Assembly (NCBI GenBank): GCA_027625915.1 | Contig: JANTQA010000036.1 | Span: forward strand, 12,917,001 to 12,981,000 | Source of the DNA: Anaeramoeba flamelloides | Lineage: Eukaryota; Metamonada; Anaeramoebidae | Length of the DNA: 64,000 nt | Direction: 5' to 3' | Shown: positions 1 through 13,000 of the stretch, one piece after another | How the letters are laid out: each line of letters starts with the position of its first letter | Position numbering within the stretch: position 1 is the stretch's first letter | The notes under the pieces: model-generated | The model's input: only the letters and a program-made list of their open reading frames with translations | Database searches by the model: none | What the model was told of the DNA's origin: nothing | Position numbers and translations under genes: made by a program

Positions 1-3000
1 ACACGTGGGCTTGCTATTAAAACCTTTTCCAAACTGTAATTCATTTTTTAAATAACACCTTGCAAAAACTTCTATGAACATCTTTCGATCTTCAATCTCT
101 TTTGCGAAGAAAGAAAATAAAAAAAAAAAAAAAAATAAAAAAATAAAAAAGAAAAATCCACTCCCATAAAACAAAAAGTAAAAAATTTTTGACTTGGAAG
201 ATTCGAATCTTTCTTGTAAAAAAATAAAGAAAGAAAGAAAGAAAGAAAGAAAGGAAGAAAGAAAGAAAGAAAGAAAGAAAAAAACACAATACGACAACAC
301 ACCTAATTTAATGAATCGGATCTATTTTTTCCATCTTTTCTTTTGATCGTCTAATTTTCAACTAAATCGCTCTTTTTTTCAATCCATAATTTATTCTTCT
401 TACCACCTTACTTAAATCAAAGATTTGACTGGAAAAGTCAAGAAGAATTTACAAAGGTCTTAAACTTGGGGTTAGTTGATAAATCGGCTTATGTTCGACG
501 CATTTCACTTGTTGGTGTCTTAAGACTTTACAAATTGGGATTTGGAAAACTAAATTCAAAAATTCTGTCAATGATCGAAAATTCAGTTTTTGAAAAAGAC
601 CCTTTAGTTTCGATCACAGCTGTTTGTGTTCTCCAAGAAATTTCATTACAGATGAAATCGATCAGCTTAATAAAAAAAAAGATTATATTTTCACTTTTGC
701 AAAGAATTAATTCTTTTCCTCAATGTGGGCAATGCATAATTTTAGAAATTATCTCAAAATACGCCCCGTCTGATGAAAGTGAAACGATTCTCATTTTAAA
801 TTCATGTGAAAAATTTTTTGCTGTTCCAAACGCAGCAATAGTTTTGGCTGTATCCAAAATTTTTATTAATTGTGCTTATGATCTTCCCAAATTAAAACAA
901 CAAGTATGGATCTATTTTTCCTTTTCTTATTCCTTTTCAATTATTCAATATCCCTTTTCATTCTTATTTCTTAATTATTAAAGTTAAAATTCCTTTATTT
1001 TTCTAAAGTCAGAAACAATTTAAAAAGTTGAAATTAATAAATACTATTATTTTCCAAGAAAAAAAATGAAAATTTTTTGTTCAAATTTTCCAAAATAATT
1101 TTCTAGTTTATCAGTTGAAAGAAAACCCAAAGATCTTTACAACATCTTTTAGAAATGATATTTTTAGACAAGAAATTAAACTTTTTGAGTTAACTTTAAG
1201 ACAAATTTTTTTACTCTGGTAATTTGGTTGTAACAGTTATAATTAATATTCATTTTGGAAATTGAAATAAAAATTTTCATTTCTAATTGGAAAATAACAG
1301 TACTTAACAATGAAAGATTATTGATTTGAAAATAAAAATCTATTCCAAATAATACTAATAAATCCTTCCGCAAATAAATACTGCGATTTGAATTTTAAAT
1401 GGGATGAATTTTTTCACTTCATCTTCAATTTTGAAATATTTCCAATGTTTAGAATTCACTTTCAAAAACAAACCATGTTCTTTTTTTTTACTTTTATATG
1501 AGAGGTTTATTCAATTGAAATGAGATAATCAAATTTTTAAAATTATTTATTACTTTTATTGGAAAGTACCGATAAATTCAAATAAATATCTGAAAATTTT
1601 CACTTCATTTTCCATTTTACAAATTGTTTTACACAAGCTTTGAAGAAAGTATTTTATTCTTTTAAATGTTAAAAAACTTTGTTAAATTGGTTGTGCTTTC
1701 AAAAGGTTCTTTCTCTTGAGTTGTTTTAAAAGTTGAGATATGAGATTACAAAATGGGAAATTGAAGTAAAAATTTTATCAAATATATTTGAATTTATCAG
1801 TATATACAACCAAAACGATATTAACTTCAATAATAACCAGGAATATTTGAATTTTCCATCTAAGTGTCACAAATTCGCGGATATTGTCACTTGTTCGCAA
1901 AAGACTCCATTTTTCGAGAATAAATACTTTTTTGTCAATAAATAATTGTTTCTTCACGAATAAACTAATTTTTCTCAAAATAGTGTTGTTTTTTTTTGTG
2001 AAAAAGTTTTGGGCTTTCAAAAACATGTACTGTTTTTCGCTAATTAATACTTTTATGTGAATAAGTAATTTTTCGCTAATTAATTCTTTTATGCGAATAA
2101 GTAATTTTTCGTTAATAAATAATTTTTTGCTAATACATACTTTTTCGCATATAAATATTTTTTTCGCGGAAAAGTCGGACTTTTAACTGAGAAAGGTACT
2201 GTTTTTTCGCGAATAAAACACTTTTAATTATTCGGATTTGTTGAAAAAATACTAAATCAACTTAAAGATCTTTTTTGTTTCAGATCTTCAATAATTTTTA
2301 AAAAAAAAAAATTGTTGTGAAATAAAATCAAAATAAAATATTTAAAACTATTAATTTTAGAGTTTTTTACAGTCCATTCAATAAAAAAAAATAAAGAAAA
2401 ATAATTTTTTTTCTAAAATAATTAAAATTCCAAAATAAGATACAAAACAAACAATTAAAAACCAATTGAGAAAATATGTTGAAATTACGAATAGAAGTAT
2501 TTTTTAAAAAAGGTGTTTTGCCTTTAAAAGCTAAATTTCAAAAAGATGAAAGATGAATTTACATTATATCTAAGCGATCGATTAAAAAAAAAAAACTATT
2601 CTAACTTTTAGTGTTGATCCTTTTCTAAAATTTAAAGTTAAGAAAAGAAGAAGAACAAAAATAAGAAAACAAGTTTTTCAAACAATAATTATAAATTTAT
2701 CACTTATTTGATTCCGTTATTGATAAACTTTAAAGGATTTGAATTGAAATACCCCCTTTTTAGTATTACAGATACTTTAGAAAATTATTTTGTCGCGGAC
2801 AACCAAATTGAGAATTTCAAGAAAATTGTTGATATTATCCAAAGTATTTTATTTTAATAACAATATATAATGCAACAAAAGATTGAGAAATGATAATTTA
2901 CCTTAAATTGTTATTTGAATTGATTTCAAATAGGATCGATAGACAATATGTCAATCGAATCAAAACAAAATTCAATAATTGTTTTGATCTGATAATTGAT

Positions 3001-6000
3001 GTATTTTTGTTTGTGTTTTTATTCATTTTTTAATAAAATAATTTGTTTTGAAGATCAATTTGTTTTTAAACAAAAAATATCAACATATAAATGGACACCT
3101 TCAATATAAACTCTATTAAAATAATGACTTTTGTAATTCTAGAAAATTCATAAAGATTAAAAAAAGAAGTATGATGTAGTAAAAAATAATCATTTTTTAA
3201 CACAAAATTGGTTGATTTAAAATTATTTTTTCGATAAAATTGACTATTTCTTTGGAAAATATCTTTTCGCGAAAAAGTTAGTTTTTCGTAAAATAATAGT
3301 CATTTCACCAGAAAAATTACATTAATGTGTATTCTAGACTTTTAGATGGAAAAGATTATGAATGTATATTTAATAGATTCCTAACTAGGTTAAAGTATAA
3401 GAACTTCAAAATTCAGTACCTTAAAAAAATGGTTTGTTAATAATTTGAAAAAAGAGTATTAACACATATTCGGAATAAGTATTTTTATTTCAAAATTCTT
3501 TTTCAAATTTTCATAATTTCGAAAATTAAAATATAAATAAGCTCTTTTACAGATAAAAATAACCAATTGACCAAATGAAATTTCATTATAAAATCAATTG
3601 TAAAAAAAAAAAAAAAGTACACAATTAAAACGGTTTAAAGAATAGCAATACTACAACTTTCATTCAATTTGGAAATAATTTTGAATTACAAACTATTTTT
3701 ATCATTTTTTGTTTTTTATGTTTTTTTTTTGATTTCCTTTTTTTTCAGTTACGTAATCTGTTTCGTTCGATCAGATAATTTTTTTCCAATGATTAATAGA
3801 AGGTTTATGTTGAGTTTGTTAAATTAGAATATCACATACAAATGTTCGATGGTATCTGATCATTTTGATCAATTAATAATTGTTTGTGAAATTTCAACAA
3901 ATTTATCAATATATTTTTTTTTTTCTTTTTTGATCATTTTGGACACAGAGATTTTTATTTTTTCAGTTTTATTTTTTTTTCTTTTATTTGTTTAAAAATT
4001 ATTACCATTATGGAAAAAAAATTGTCAAATTGATTTTAATTGTAAAAAAGTAGGCCTAAATGTTCTCATTTTCAAATATTTTTTTAATTTCTTTTTTTGT
4101 TCATTTTAAAACAAAAACCAAGTACAACAATTAGACTGATTATTTAAATCAAAATAGAATTCAAAACATCAAATTAAACTCAAAATCTAAACATGTTCAA
4201 TTTTCTAAATTTGAATTTTTATTGTCAACATTAGTAAAAGTGAATTTTTTCGATTTTTTGATGCTATGATTTTTCCTAATTCATGTGAAATTGGATTTAA
4301 GATTTTGAAAATCTGTATTAATCAAATTTGGGGAATTTCAGTTTAAGATATATTTATTGATCAGTGAACATAAGTAAAAAAATAATTGAAAAATTTTCCT
4401 TTTCACTACTGTCCTTCTACAATTAGAACTGATTTGACATTTGTTTCCATTTGAAAAATTTTTTCCAGAGTGGTTACATATAAAAACAGTTATACTTTCT
4501 AACTCAAACATGATTTAATATAAAGTTTTGAAAAATACAAAAAAATTCGGATTCTTTTTGCCTCTTTTTGATATGAAATGTGTCCAAATTTTTTGAATTG
4601 AGTTTAATTTATTTTTAGATCTTTTTTACAATATGAAATTATATAAACCATATACTTTATTCTGATTATAAAAAAAAAACTCATTTTGTATCAAAAAACA
4701 AAAGAATAAACTCTAATTCAAAAATTTTTCTTTACTTTTTTAAAAAAATGGTAATTTATTATTTTCAAAGTTTTAATAGGTTGATTCAAAATATTTTTAT
4801 TGTTAACTTTTATTTTATAAGTAATCAATTTAATAATACAATTTATTTAAAAACTAAAGAAATTAAAAAAATAGGAATAAATTAAAAAAAAAATGAAAAA
4901 CAATCTTTGAATATAGCCTTATGGATTTTTTTCTTTGAATTACTGTTAAAATCAAATTCTAGAAATAAAATTTTATCTTCAAGTTCAATAAGAAAGCTCA
5001 ATTAAATCTCTAAAAATTTCGTTTATAATTGACTTTTCCAAGATCTTTAGATTTTTTCAATTACACAAGAGTAAATATGAATGTTGTAAAAAAATAGAGT
5101 TTTTACATTTTTAGAGATAAATAAAGAGTTCCATGTATCTATCCAAATTTTAGTAATATTAAATATAATACCTGATTATTTTAATAGACTAATAATAATT
5201 TTAATCAAAAAATCGTTTAGTAAATACCAATCTTTCATTTTTTAAAAAAAAATCATTTTTCAAACAAAGTGTTGGTATTTACCAAACGATTTCATATTTA
5301 AAATCCATTTGATCCCAAAAATCAAAACGGGGATTTCTTTTACTATTACCAAATTATGAATAATTGCATGGAACTCTTTATTTATCTCGAAAATTGTAAA
5401 AAAACAATTTTTTACAACATTCCTTATTTACTCTTGTGTATTAAATAAAGCATTTTCAATGATATAAGAATCTGAAATAAAAATTTTCCTTTCTTAATTA
5501 GAAAATAATAGTAAGAAAAAAAAAAAACTATTAATGCACTTTCTACCTCTTTGGTTTAATACACATTTTCAATTTTCAGCTGAATAATTCAAATCATTTA
5601 AAATTTTACTATCAAAAAATAACTTAAAATGGAAACCTAAAAACCAGAGAAAAATATTGAAAAAAAAAATAAGAAAAACAATAAAAAGAAAAACAAACAA
5701 AAAAAAACCAGAGAAAAATATTGAAACAAAAATAAAAAAAAAACAAATTGAAAAAAAAACAAGAAAAAAAAAAGCAAAATAAAAAGAAAATAAGAAAGAA
5801 AGCAGAATAGAAAAAAAAATGAACATTAGCATAAATTGAAATATTCTTTTCTCAAGATGATAATCCTAAAAAACATTTAATTTTAAATATTTTAAAAGTG
5901 AGCAAGAATTGTAGAATTTTAGTTTCTTATAATTCAAGAAAAACATGGTCAAAATAAAAATAAATAAATAAAAACTTTAATAAGATATTATTTTTAACAT

Positions 6001-7725
6001 AGCCTTGCATTTCCCAATTTCTAGTTGAATTTGGAATTTTAAAAACTCGCAAATCATTACGATTAATTCTTATTTTTTTTTTTTTTGTCCCAAAAAAAAA
6101 TTATTATAATAAAAAAATAACAAATTTAAAAGATTTTTTTTCGATTAGAACAGCCATTATTAACACTATTTTTAACAAGCACCAATCAATTGCAATATAC
6201 CATTCTCCAACATATCAATTTGTTATGCAAGCAAAATAAAGAAATATACCAAGATAAATATAAGAATTTTTATTTATGTCATAATGAACCAGTATACAAT
6301 CAAAAAATCAAATTATCAATCCTTTCAACAATTAGTAATAAAAAGAATTTTCAAGAAATATTATCGATGCTTATTTTATATCCGCTGCGCTCGACTTTAA
6401 CAAAGGCAATTAGAAAGCAAGCAATTGAGACTATTGGATCCATTTTTTTAAAATTGCCAATATTCCCAAAGATATTAATAACAAATCTCTTAGAATATAT
6501 TGAAACCGAAATCCCTTATCTAATTGAAAGTAGTATGATTATTATTCAAGATTTATTAAGATTACATCCAGCAATTTTTTCACAGCAAATTTCAGTTTTA
6601 ATACCACAAATTTCACCTTATATTAAAACGGCAAAATGTAAAAAAAGTTTTATTTGGATATTAGGAGAATATGGAGAAAAAATACCACAAAGCCCATATA
6701 TATTGGAAAAATATATTGAAGAATTTGTGAATGAAAATGACGAAAATGTCAAGCTTGAATTATTGACTAGTGTTGCAAAAAACTTTTTTAAAAGGCCACC
6801 AGAATTTCAATCAATTTTTGGCAAATTATTAAATTATGGCACCCGTGAAAACTCAGAACCAGATGTTCTTGATCGTTCATTATTTTATTATAGATTAATT
6901 AAAACAGATATCAAAATTGCTGAATCGATCATTATTCAACCTAAAAAGAAAACATTTAACGAAAGCAATAGACAGACAATTTCATCCTTTTCAGATACAG
7001 TTAATACCCAATTAATTGAATCTTTAATTTTCGAATTTAATACTTTGTCTGTTGATTATTGGAAATTATTTCAAGAATTGCCAACACCTACATTAAGGGA
7101 TCTTCGTTTAGAATATGAGCAAGATTATGATTCAGATTCAAGTGACGATTATGAAGAAGTTTTTTTTGATAATAATGATGAAAATGAAATTAAGAGCAAT
7201 AAAATTTTACAAAAGCAGAATTTTGAAAATAACAATCATTACATGAATAATAATACCAAAAAAACATCAATTAGAAATAATGAAAATAATAATAATAATG
7301 ATGATGATGATGGTGGTGGTGGTGATGATGATGATGATAATGATAACAAAAAAAAGTATAATAATAATAGCCAACCACCACCTTTATTAAATCCAGAAAA
7401 AATGATAACACCAAAAGAATTTCAAAATAATTGGAATAATGATCAAATGACAATATCTTTTGATTTAAATTTAAAAGATTCTTGTGAAATTGAGCAAATA
7501 GAAAAATGCCTTGGAAACAAAAATATACACGTAATTGCTTCAGGAATTGTTTCTCATTCAATAAAAATTTTTTGTTATGGGAACCGATATTCCTCAAATA
7601 TTTTTGCTTTTGCAGAACTTGTTATTACAAATCACAAATTAAGCGCAACGATAAAATCGAACAACCCCCCATTTTTAAATCTATTTTATGAGTTATTGCA
7701 AAGAGCCTTAATTAATAAATATTAA
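1..7725 (+). CDS. AP4B1: AP-4 complex subunit beta (beta-4 adaptin), 5' partial
   Basis: Large subunit of the AP-4 adaptor, which sorts cargo at the trans-Golgi network without clathrin. The gene enters from the left edge. Exons read as 1-35, 423-903 and 6154-7725. The first joint is split inside a Leu codon and the second lies between codons; both keep the frame. About 695 residues are visible. The start, RGLAIK, matches RGLALR of human beta-4, followed by DKSAYVRR (family DKASYVRR). The third exon has WILGEYGEKIPQSPYILE and DRSLFYYRL, the trunk signature of beta-4 (WLLGVHGERIPNAPYVLE, DRGLFYYRL). An acidic Asp/Asn/Gly linker (about 7100-7350) joins the trunk to a small C-terminal appendage (from about 7390). 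That ending, without a clathrin box, favours beta-4 over beta-1/2. The stop is TAA. The N-terminal ~120 residues lie outside the window. Family assignment is firm; the exact joints are inferred. Confidence 0.9.
36..422 (+). other. Intron of AP-4 beta gene with a GAAA microsatellite
   Basis: The intron begins GTAATT and ends in a T-rich tract plus CAAAG. Splicing joins ...KTFSK-L-FDWKSQEE in frame. It contains poly-A/T runs and a (GAAA)n repeat at about 229-279, which gives spurious Ser/Phe-rich reading frames on the other strand. Confidence 0.75.
4005..4474. mobile_element. Non-autonomous TTA-flanked inverted-repeat element (PIF/Harbinger-like MITE), copy 1
   Basis: The 470-bp element is flanked by TTA at 4002-4004 and 4475-4477. 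Its ends start CCAT and finish GTGG, and subterminal arms (AAAAATTGTCAAATTGATTT and its near complement) fold back. It is related over its whole length, in opposite orientation, to 20365-20816. The 3-bp TTA duplication is typical of PIF/Harbinger; the superfamily call rests on that alone. No coding capacity. Confidence 0.7.
4975..5515. repeat. Dispersed repeat split by a younger element
   Basis: The two flanks, about 4975-5063 and 5439-5515, together resemble the uninterrupted stretch at about 59725-59880: both have AATCTAGAAA/TTTTATC-like starts, a TCTAAAAAT core, a GGTTTTTTCA-type middle and the ending GAAATAAAAATTTTC. The interruption is exactly the TA-flanked element at 5064-5438. Similarity is moderate and AT-rich, so this needs an alignment. 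A shorter relative of the ending is at about 1261-1302. Confidence 0.45.
5064..5438. mobile_element. TA-flanked inverted-repeat element (MITE), 375 bp
   Basis: Ends read CACAAGAGTAAATA and its complement, flanked by TA at 5062-5063 and 5439-5440. Arms of about 75 bp match imperfectly (including AGAGTTCCATG / CATGGAACTCT), and an inner pair (GTTTAGTAAATACCAA / TTGGTATTTACCAAAC) forms a second hairpin. TA target duplication suggests a Tc1/mariner-type transposase. Non-coding. Confidence 0.75.
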
Positions 7726-8284
7726 ATATTCTTTTTGTAGTTATTACATAGGCACCTATAGTTTCTCCCTCTCCTATCTTTTTTGGATTAAATATTGATT
7801 TTTGTATTCATTTATATTATTTTTTCTTTTTCTTTTTATTAATTTAAAAATTAAAATGAAAAGTAATGTAATATTCAAATTATTAAAACGAAATAAACAA
7901 AAATCAAGAATAAAATAGATTGATATATATATATATATATATATATACACAATTTGTATTACTAGAGATAAAAATTTATTAATTTTATTTTGTCTTAACA
8001 ATATTTCTTTTGAAAAAAACAATGAAATAAATATCATTTTACTAAAACTTAATTGTATTTTTATTTTTTTTAAAAAAAAATCTCTTCGATCACAAATTGT
8101 CATAATAATAATTATTCTACAATTATAAAATAATATTTTTGTGAAATTTCGTAAAATATTTATATTTTTAATTCTTATATTTCTTTTTTACTTTCTATTT
8201 CTTTTTTTAAATTTCAAAAATAATTTTTTATATTTTCTGAATAAAAAAAAATCTCAATATTTTTTATACTTTTTACAATTTCGG

Positions 8285-8650
8285 TATTTCCCTTTTTAAT
8301 TTGTTTGAGTTCCTTAGGTTCCTTGGGTTCTTTAGGTTCCTTCTCTTTTTGTTTTTTTAGGTGTTTGGTGAAGGTAAAAGGAATAATAAATCATTATAAG
8401 AATTGATAGACTTGTTTATGATTAGAACTTATACTAACTTGTTCATGATCAGATCTTAGACAAATTGAAATGGAATTAAGAAACTGTAGTAAACTGAGTC
8501 CAACTAATGCGATTTGCAACCAAAGGAAGTGAACCACATCAAAACTTTCCATAAAATATGTCTAGTCGTTACTTGGACTCGGTTTTTGCTGTTGATTCAG
8601 TATCTATACTGGTATTTTGCGAAAACAACAAATGAAAATTATGAAAAAAA
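8285..8650 (+). repeat. Dispersed repeat family A, copy 1
   Basis: Matches about 35320-35660 over roughly 350 bp. Shared words include TTTTTTTAGGTGTTTGG, AACTTGTTCATGATCAGATC, AATTGAAATGGAATTAAG and TACTGGTATTTTGCGAAAAC, with substitutions and small gaps between. No terminal inverted repeats or open frame were seen. It could be a SINE or a solo end of a larger element. Confidence 0.65.
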
Positions 8651-8680
8651 CCTTTAATTGAAAAAATATTGTTTGAATTA

Positions 8681-8986
8681 CAGTCCTGTGCCTTTTTAAG
8701 ACACAGAAAAAATCAAGAAATAATGCACAAAAAAATCCCATTAAGGCACAAAATCAAAGTGGTCAAAATAAGGCACAATTTTTCTGTGTTAATTTCCAAG
8801 ATTTCTCATATGTAATATTCTATATATATATTGAAGAAAACACTCAAACTAACTCTGTAATTATTCTGTGAAATTATATATTGAAATTGGGAAAGTGCCT
8901 TAAATCAAAAAAATTTGCCTTAAAGTGAACAAAATTTTGTGCCTTATATGTTGATTTTTCCTGTGCCTTAAAATGGCACAGGACTG
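8681..8986. mobile_element. TA-flanked MITE of the AAGGCAC family, copy 1 (306 bp)
   Basis: Flanked by TA at 8679-8680 and 8987-8988. Terminal repeats are CAGTCCTGTGCC and GGCACAGGACTG. The interior is built from repeated AAGGCACAA or GTGCCTTA words in both orientations. It shares CAGTC ends, TA target and the AAGGCAC words with 46692-46889. No open frame. Confidence 0.82.
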
Positions 8987-9110
8987 TAATTTAAAAATTA
9001 AAAATAACCAGAACCAAATTTTCAAATACAAATAGATCGATCTTAAAAATAAACAAAAAATTTACTAAAAGAGATTTTAAAATGCTAAATTAATGTTTTG
9101 TTAAGGATTA

Positions 9111-9650
9111 CAATCCCTGAAAGTTGAAAGAAGATTATCTTGTGTAGGGTGTCTTGAGTTGTTAATTTGGCTCTTAACTGATCGATCTTGTCCCTGGTAT
9201 GGATTTTGATAGTGGTTCAAAATGACAATTTTTGACAATTTATTTTTTTTTTTTCCGAAATCAGAAATGAAGAGTTTAAGATTAATAGATTGATAGGTGT
9301 TTAAGAATAACTTTTGAATTTTGGGTTGTAGAAAAGAATCTTGATTTACTTTTATGTCAATTAATCAAATGAAAAAAGAACATTTATTAAAAGCTCCCAA
9401 TAAAACCAAACTTAATTAAAAATTTCAATCAAAAACCTACAAACCACATTTTTAAATAACTTAAGTTACAGCTAATTAATCTTAAACTCTTCATTTCTGA
9501 TTTCGGAAAAAAAAAAAATAAATTGTCAAAAATTGTCATTTTGAACCACTATCAAAATCCATACCAGGGACAAGATCGATCAGTTAAGAGCCAAATTAAC
9601 AAGAGGTAACAAACAACACAAGATAATCTTTTTTCAAATTTCAGGGATTG
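9111..9650. mobile_element. TA-flanked MITE with long inverted arms (540 bp)
   Basis: Flanked by TA at 9109-9110 and 9651-9652. Ends read CAATCCCTGAAA and TTTCAGGGATTG. Arms of roughly 160-190 bp match closely, for instance GATCGATCTTGTCCCTGGTA on the left and its complement on the right, around a unique core of about 190 bp. The near-perfect arms suggest a young insertion. Non-coding. Confidence 0.85.
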
Positions 9651-10004
9651 TAAACCTTAAACCATAGATTTTTTTTAATTTTTAAATTGTGGAGTTTGTA
9701 AACTCTATTTAAAAAACTAAGAGTTAAAAAAAGGAATTGAGAAAAAAAGTCAAAGAACTTTCCTCGAATTTGGATCTATAATAATCACCTAATTATAAAA
9801 AATTTCAATAAGTGTCCCCAAAGTAATACTGTTGAAATTAAAATGTTTATAACATAGCATTGTTTCAATCATAAATCATTCTAATTTCACTCTTAAAATT
9901 TTTGTAAAATTCATTTTTTTTTTTTTCTTAGATTTATTTATTTTTTTCAAACACATAAGAGATTTGTATTTTCTCATTTTGGGGATCGTTCTAACCTGGC
10001 TCAA

Positions 10005-13000
10005 ATGACATCCAGGGAAACAAAATTGCAAAAAATGGATACTGTTGGAAATCAAAAATTTAAGGAATGTCTTGAAAAGAAATTAACAGTCTTAGATCTT
10101 TGTGGTATTGGTTTAAAAATCTTACCAAAAAACATTGGCGATCTGAACCGTTTGTGTGTCCTTTATTTGAATAACAACTTTTTAGAAGTGCTGCCAACTG
10201 AAATTGGGAATTTAAGCCAATGCTCTTCGCTTTTTCTTGAAAACAATAGGCTTGTATCAATACCTTCTGAAATTCAAAAAATGCAAAATTTAACATTCCT
10301 TTCTTTATCACATAACAATCTAACGAAACTACCAAATGAAATTGGATCACTAGCCAAACTATGTGAATTGGAATTGTGTTCAAACAAATTACAAGATCTT
10401 CCTTCTACAGTCAAGCAATTAAAAAAGAATTTAAAAATTTTAAATTTGACAAATAATTTATTTGAAAATGTTCCGCAAGGCTTGAAAGAATTAATATCAC
10501 TCCAGAAATTTGATATTAGCTCTAACCAGTTAACACAAATCCCAAATTGGTTTTCTAATTTAATAAATCTTCAAGAAATTTCTTTTGCAAATAACAAAAT
10601 TGGGATCATAACAGATCAGGTTTGTTGTTTTTTTTTTTTTTTCTTTTTTATCTTTTTTTTCTTTTTTTCTTCAAGAAAATCCAATCTTTTGTTTTTAAAA
10701 CACAAAAAAAATTTCCAAAATTTTATTTAACTGGTTGGTTAAATTTTAAACTTTTCATCAACAAAAACCAAAACAAAAACAAAAACAAAAACAAAAACAA
10801 AAACCAAAACAAAAACAAACACCAAAGATAACCCTAAACAAAAGATAAATCTAAACTTGTTAATTTTTAATTTTTTTTTAAACAAACAATAAACAACGAC
10901 AAATGAAACAACAAATTTTTACTCTCCCTAAACTTTTCAATTCACCAATTTAGTTTTTTCAATTAAAGAATCTTAAGGAGCTTTCGTTCCAAAAGAATTG
11001 CATTTCAAAAATATCGCCAAAAATTGAAAAATTATCAAAACTAAATGTATTAGATTTTGCTTTTAATAATTTAGAGGCTGTTCCTGACTCGATTGGAAAT
11101 TTAAAGTCATTACAAATTTTGAAATTAAACAACAACCAACTCTCTAAAATTACAAAAGCAATAGGATCAATAAAGACACTGAAAACACTTTTCTTAAATG
11201 ATAATAATTTGACTGCAATACCAGCCGCGGTTGGCAAATTAAATAATTTGGCACGGCTAAGATTAAACAACAATCAATTGAAAAAATTACCACGAGAAAT
11301 AGGAAATTGTAAATCATTAATTGAATTAGATTTATTTAATAACCCTGGAATTAATTTACCATCAACATTTGAAAATTTAAAATTGTTACAGAGCCTAATT
11401 GCGCCTCAAAATTATATAAATTCACAGCTAATCAAAAACAGTGCAAATATTAACCTAGCAAAGATTTATCATAATTTACTAAAAATTGAACAAAATAGCC
11501 CACAAACAAAAGACAAAGCACATCCAAAGAAAAAAACAAAAAAGCAAGAGCCAAAAAACAAAAAAATAAGAAATAATAATTTAAATTATGAACATATTGT
11601 TACAAACATAATTCACAATTCAAACAATGATAATAATAATAGATTTTTATGGATTGTTCCACACAAATCCAAAACAAACACACTAAAAAATGAAATTCAA
11701 AAAAACAATTCACAACCAATCCCAAATAATTGTAATAATAGAAAAAATAATCCTTTTAATAAATCAATCTTGAAATTAATAGAAAAACAACCAAAAAATA
11801 ATTCTCAACCAAATTTTAATGTTTTTGAATTTAATAATATTAATAATAAAAAATCCAATATTAATGTTAATAATAATAAGAAGAAAACCAATCATAATGT
11901 TAAGAAAAATGATCCTAATTTAAAAAATGACAAGAAAGAGAACATATTAAATTTATTATCTTCAGTCAAACAATTTTTAGATGATCCAAACGCAAAAAAG
12001 CCTAATAGTCAGAATCATAGAAAATCAATAAAAACAAATGAATCAATAGATAAAATTTTTTCAGAAATTGGTATTTTAAAAAACTTTGAAGGGAAAAAAA
12101 GAAGAAATACACTAGATCATAAACAAGAAAAAACAAAAAATCAAATGAAAAGGGAAAAAACCCAAGAAAAAGAAAAAACCCAAGAAAAAAAAAATGAAAA
12201 TATTGATCCTGAATTATTAAAAATAATTGAAGAAATTAACAAACAAAAGATTAATTTTGAAAAAGAAAAAACAAAAATAAATTCTGAAAAAGAGAAAATT
12301 TTCATTGAGAAAAAAGTAATTGAAGAAGAATATGCAAGTATAAACCAACAGATCATTTCAACAAAAAAAAAGCATGAAGAAATTACCGAAAAAATAAATG
12401 AATTGAAATTGATGGTAAATGCATCGAAAGCACCGCATAATGAAATTGAAAATGAAGAAATTAAAGATCTTGAAGAGATTGGGAGTGGCGCGTTTGGAAC
12501 AGTCTGGAGATCAATTTGGAGAGGCAAGCAAGTAGCTGTGAAACGAATAAAAGCACAGTACATCCGAGGAGAGCATCTAGAAGAATTTAAAAGAGAAGTC
12601 TTAGTTTTAAGTAAAACTAGGCACCCCAATATTGTCTTGTTCATGGGAGCGTGCACTCAGCCCCCAAATCTGTTTTTAGTTACAGAATATTGCAAAGAAG
12701 GATCCTTGCATAATTGTCTCAAAAATTCCAAATTTGTTGATTCGATGCATGAAAAGCTCCAAATTGCAAAAGATATTGCCTATGGGATCAATTATTTACA
12801 CTTAACCAAACCAAAAATGATCATTCATCGCGATTTAAAACCTTCAAATATTTTGATAGATTATCATGGCGCAGCAAAGGTTGCAGATTTCGGTTTGTCC
12901 AGAATTAAGGAGGAAACAAACCATTTAACAGCATTCAGGGGAACACCTTGCTATATGGCACCAGAAATGCTAAAAAATGAAAAGTATAACGAAAAGGTTG

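Larger units (their letters stand above)
904..6153 (+). other. 5.25 kb intron of AP-4 beta gene
   Basis: Donor GTATGG follows codon CAA at 901-903, and acceptor AACAG ends at 6153. The next exon opens with PLLTLF, which lines up with GPLLAA of human beta-4, so at most a few residues are missing. No coding stretch was seen inside. It holds an ornate TTCGC-rich stretch (about 2030-2220), a TTA-flanked element (4005-4474), a TA-flanked element (5064-5438) and otherwise featureless AT-rich DNA. Confidence 0.75.
7726..10004. other. Intergenic region between AP-4 beta and the LRR kinase
   Basis: No gene was found in these 2.3 kb. It holds an (AT)n run at 7924-7947, a dispersed repeat copy (8285-8650), and two TA-flanked inverted-repeat elements (8681-8986 and 9111-9650). 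The remaining stretches are plain AT-rich sequence. Confidence 0.7.

Noticed and set aside
72-302. Small Phe/Ser-rich minus-strand frames
   Set aside because: They arise from the GAAA microsatellite and poly-A inside an AP-4 beta intron.
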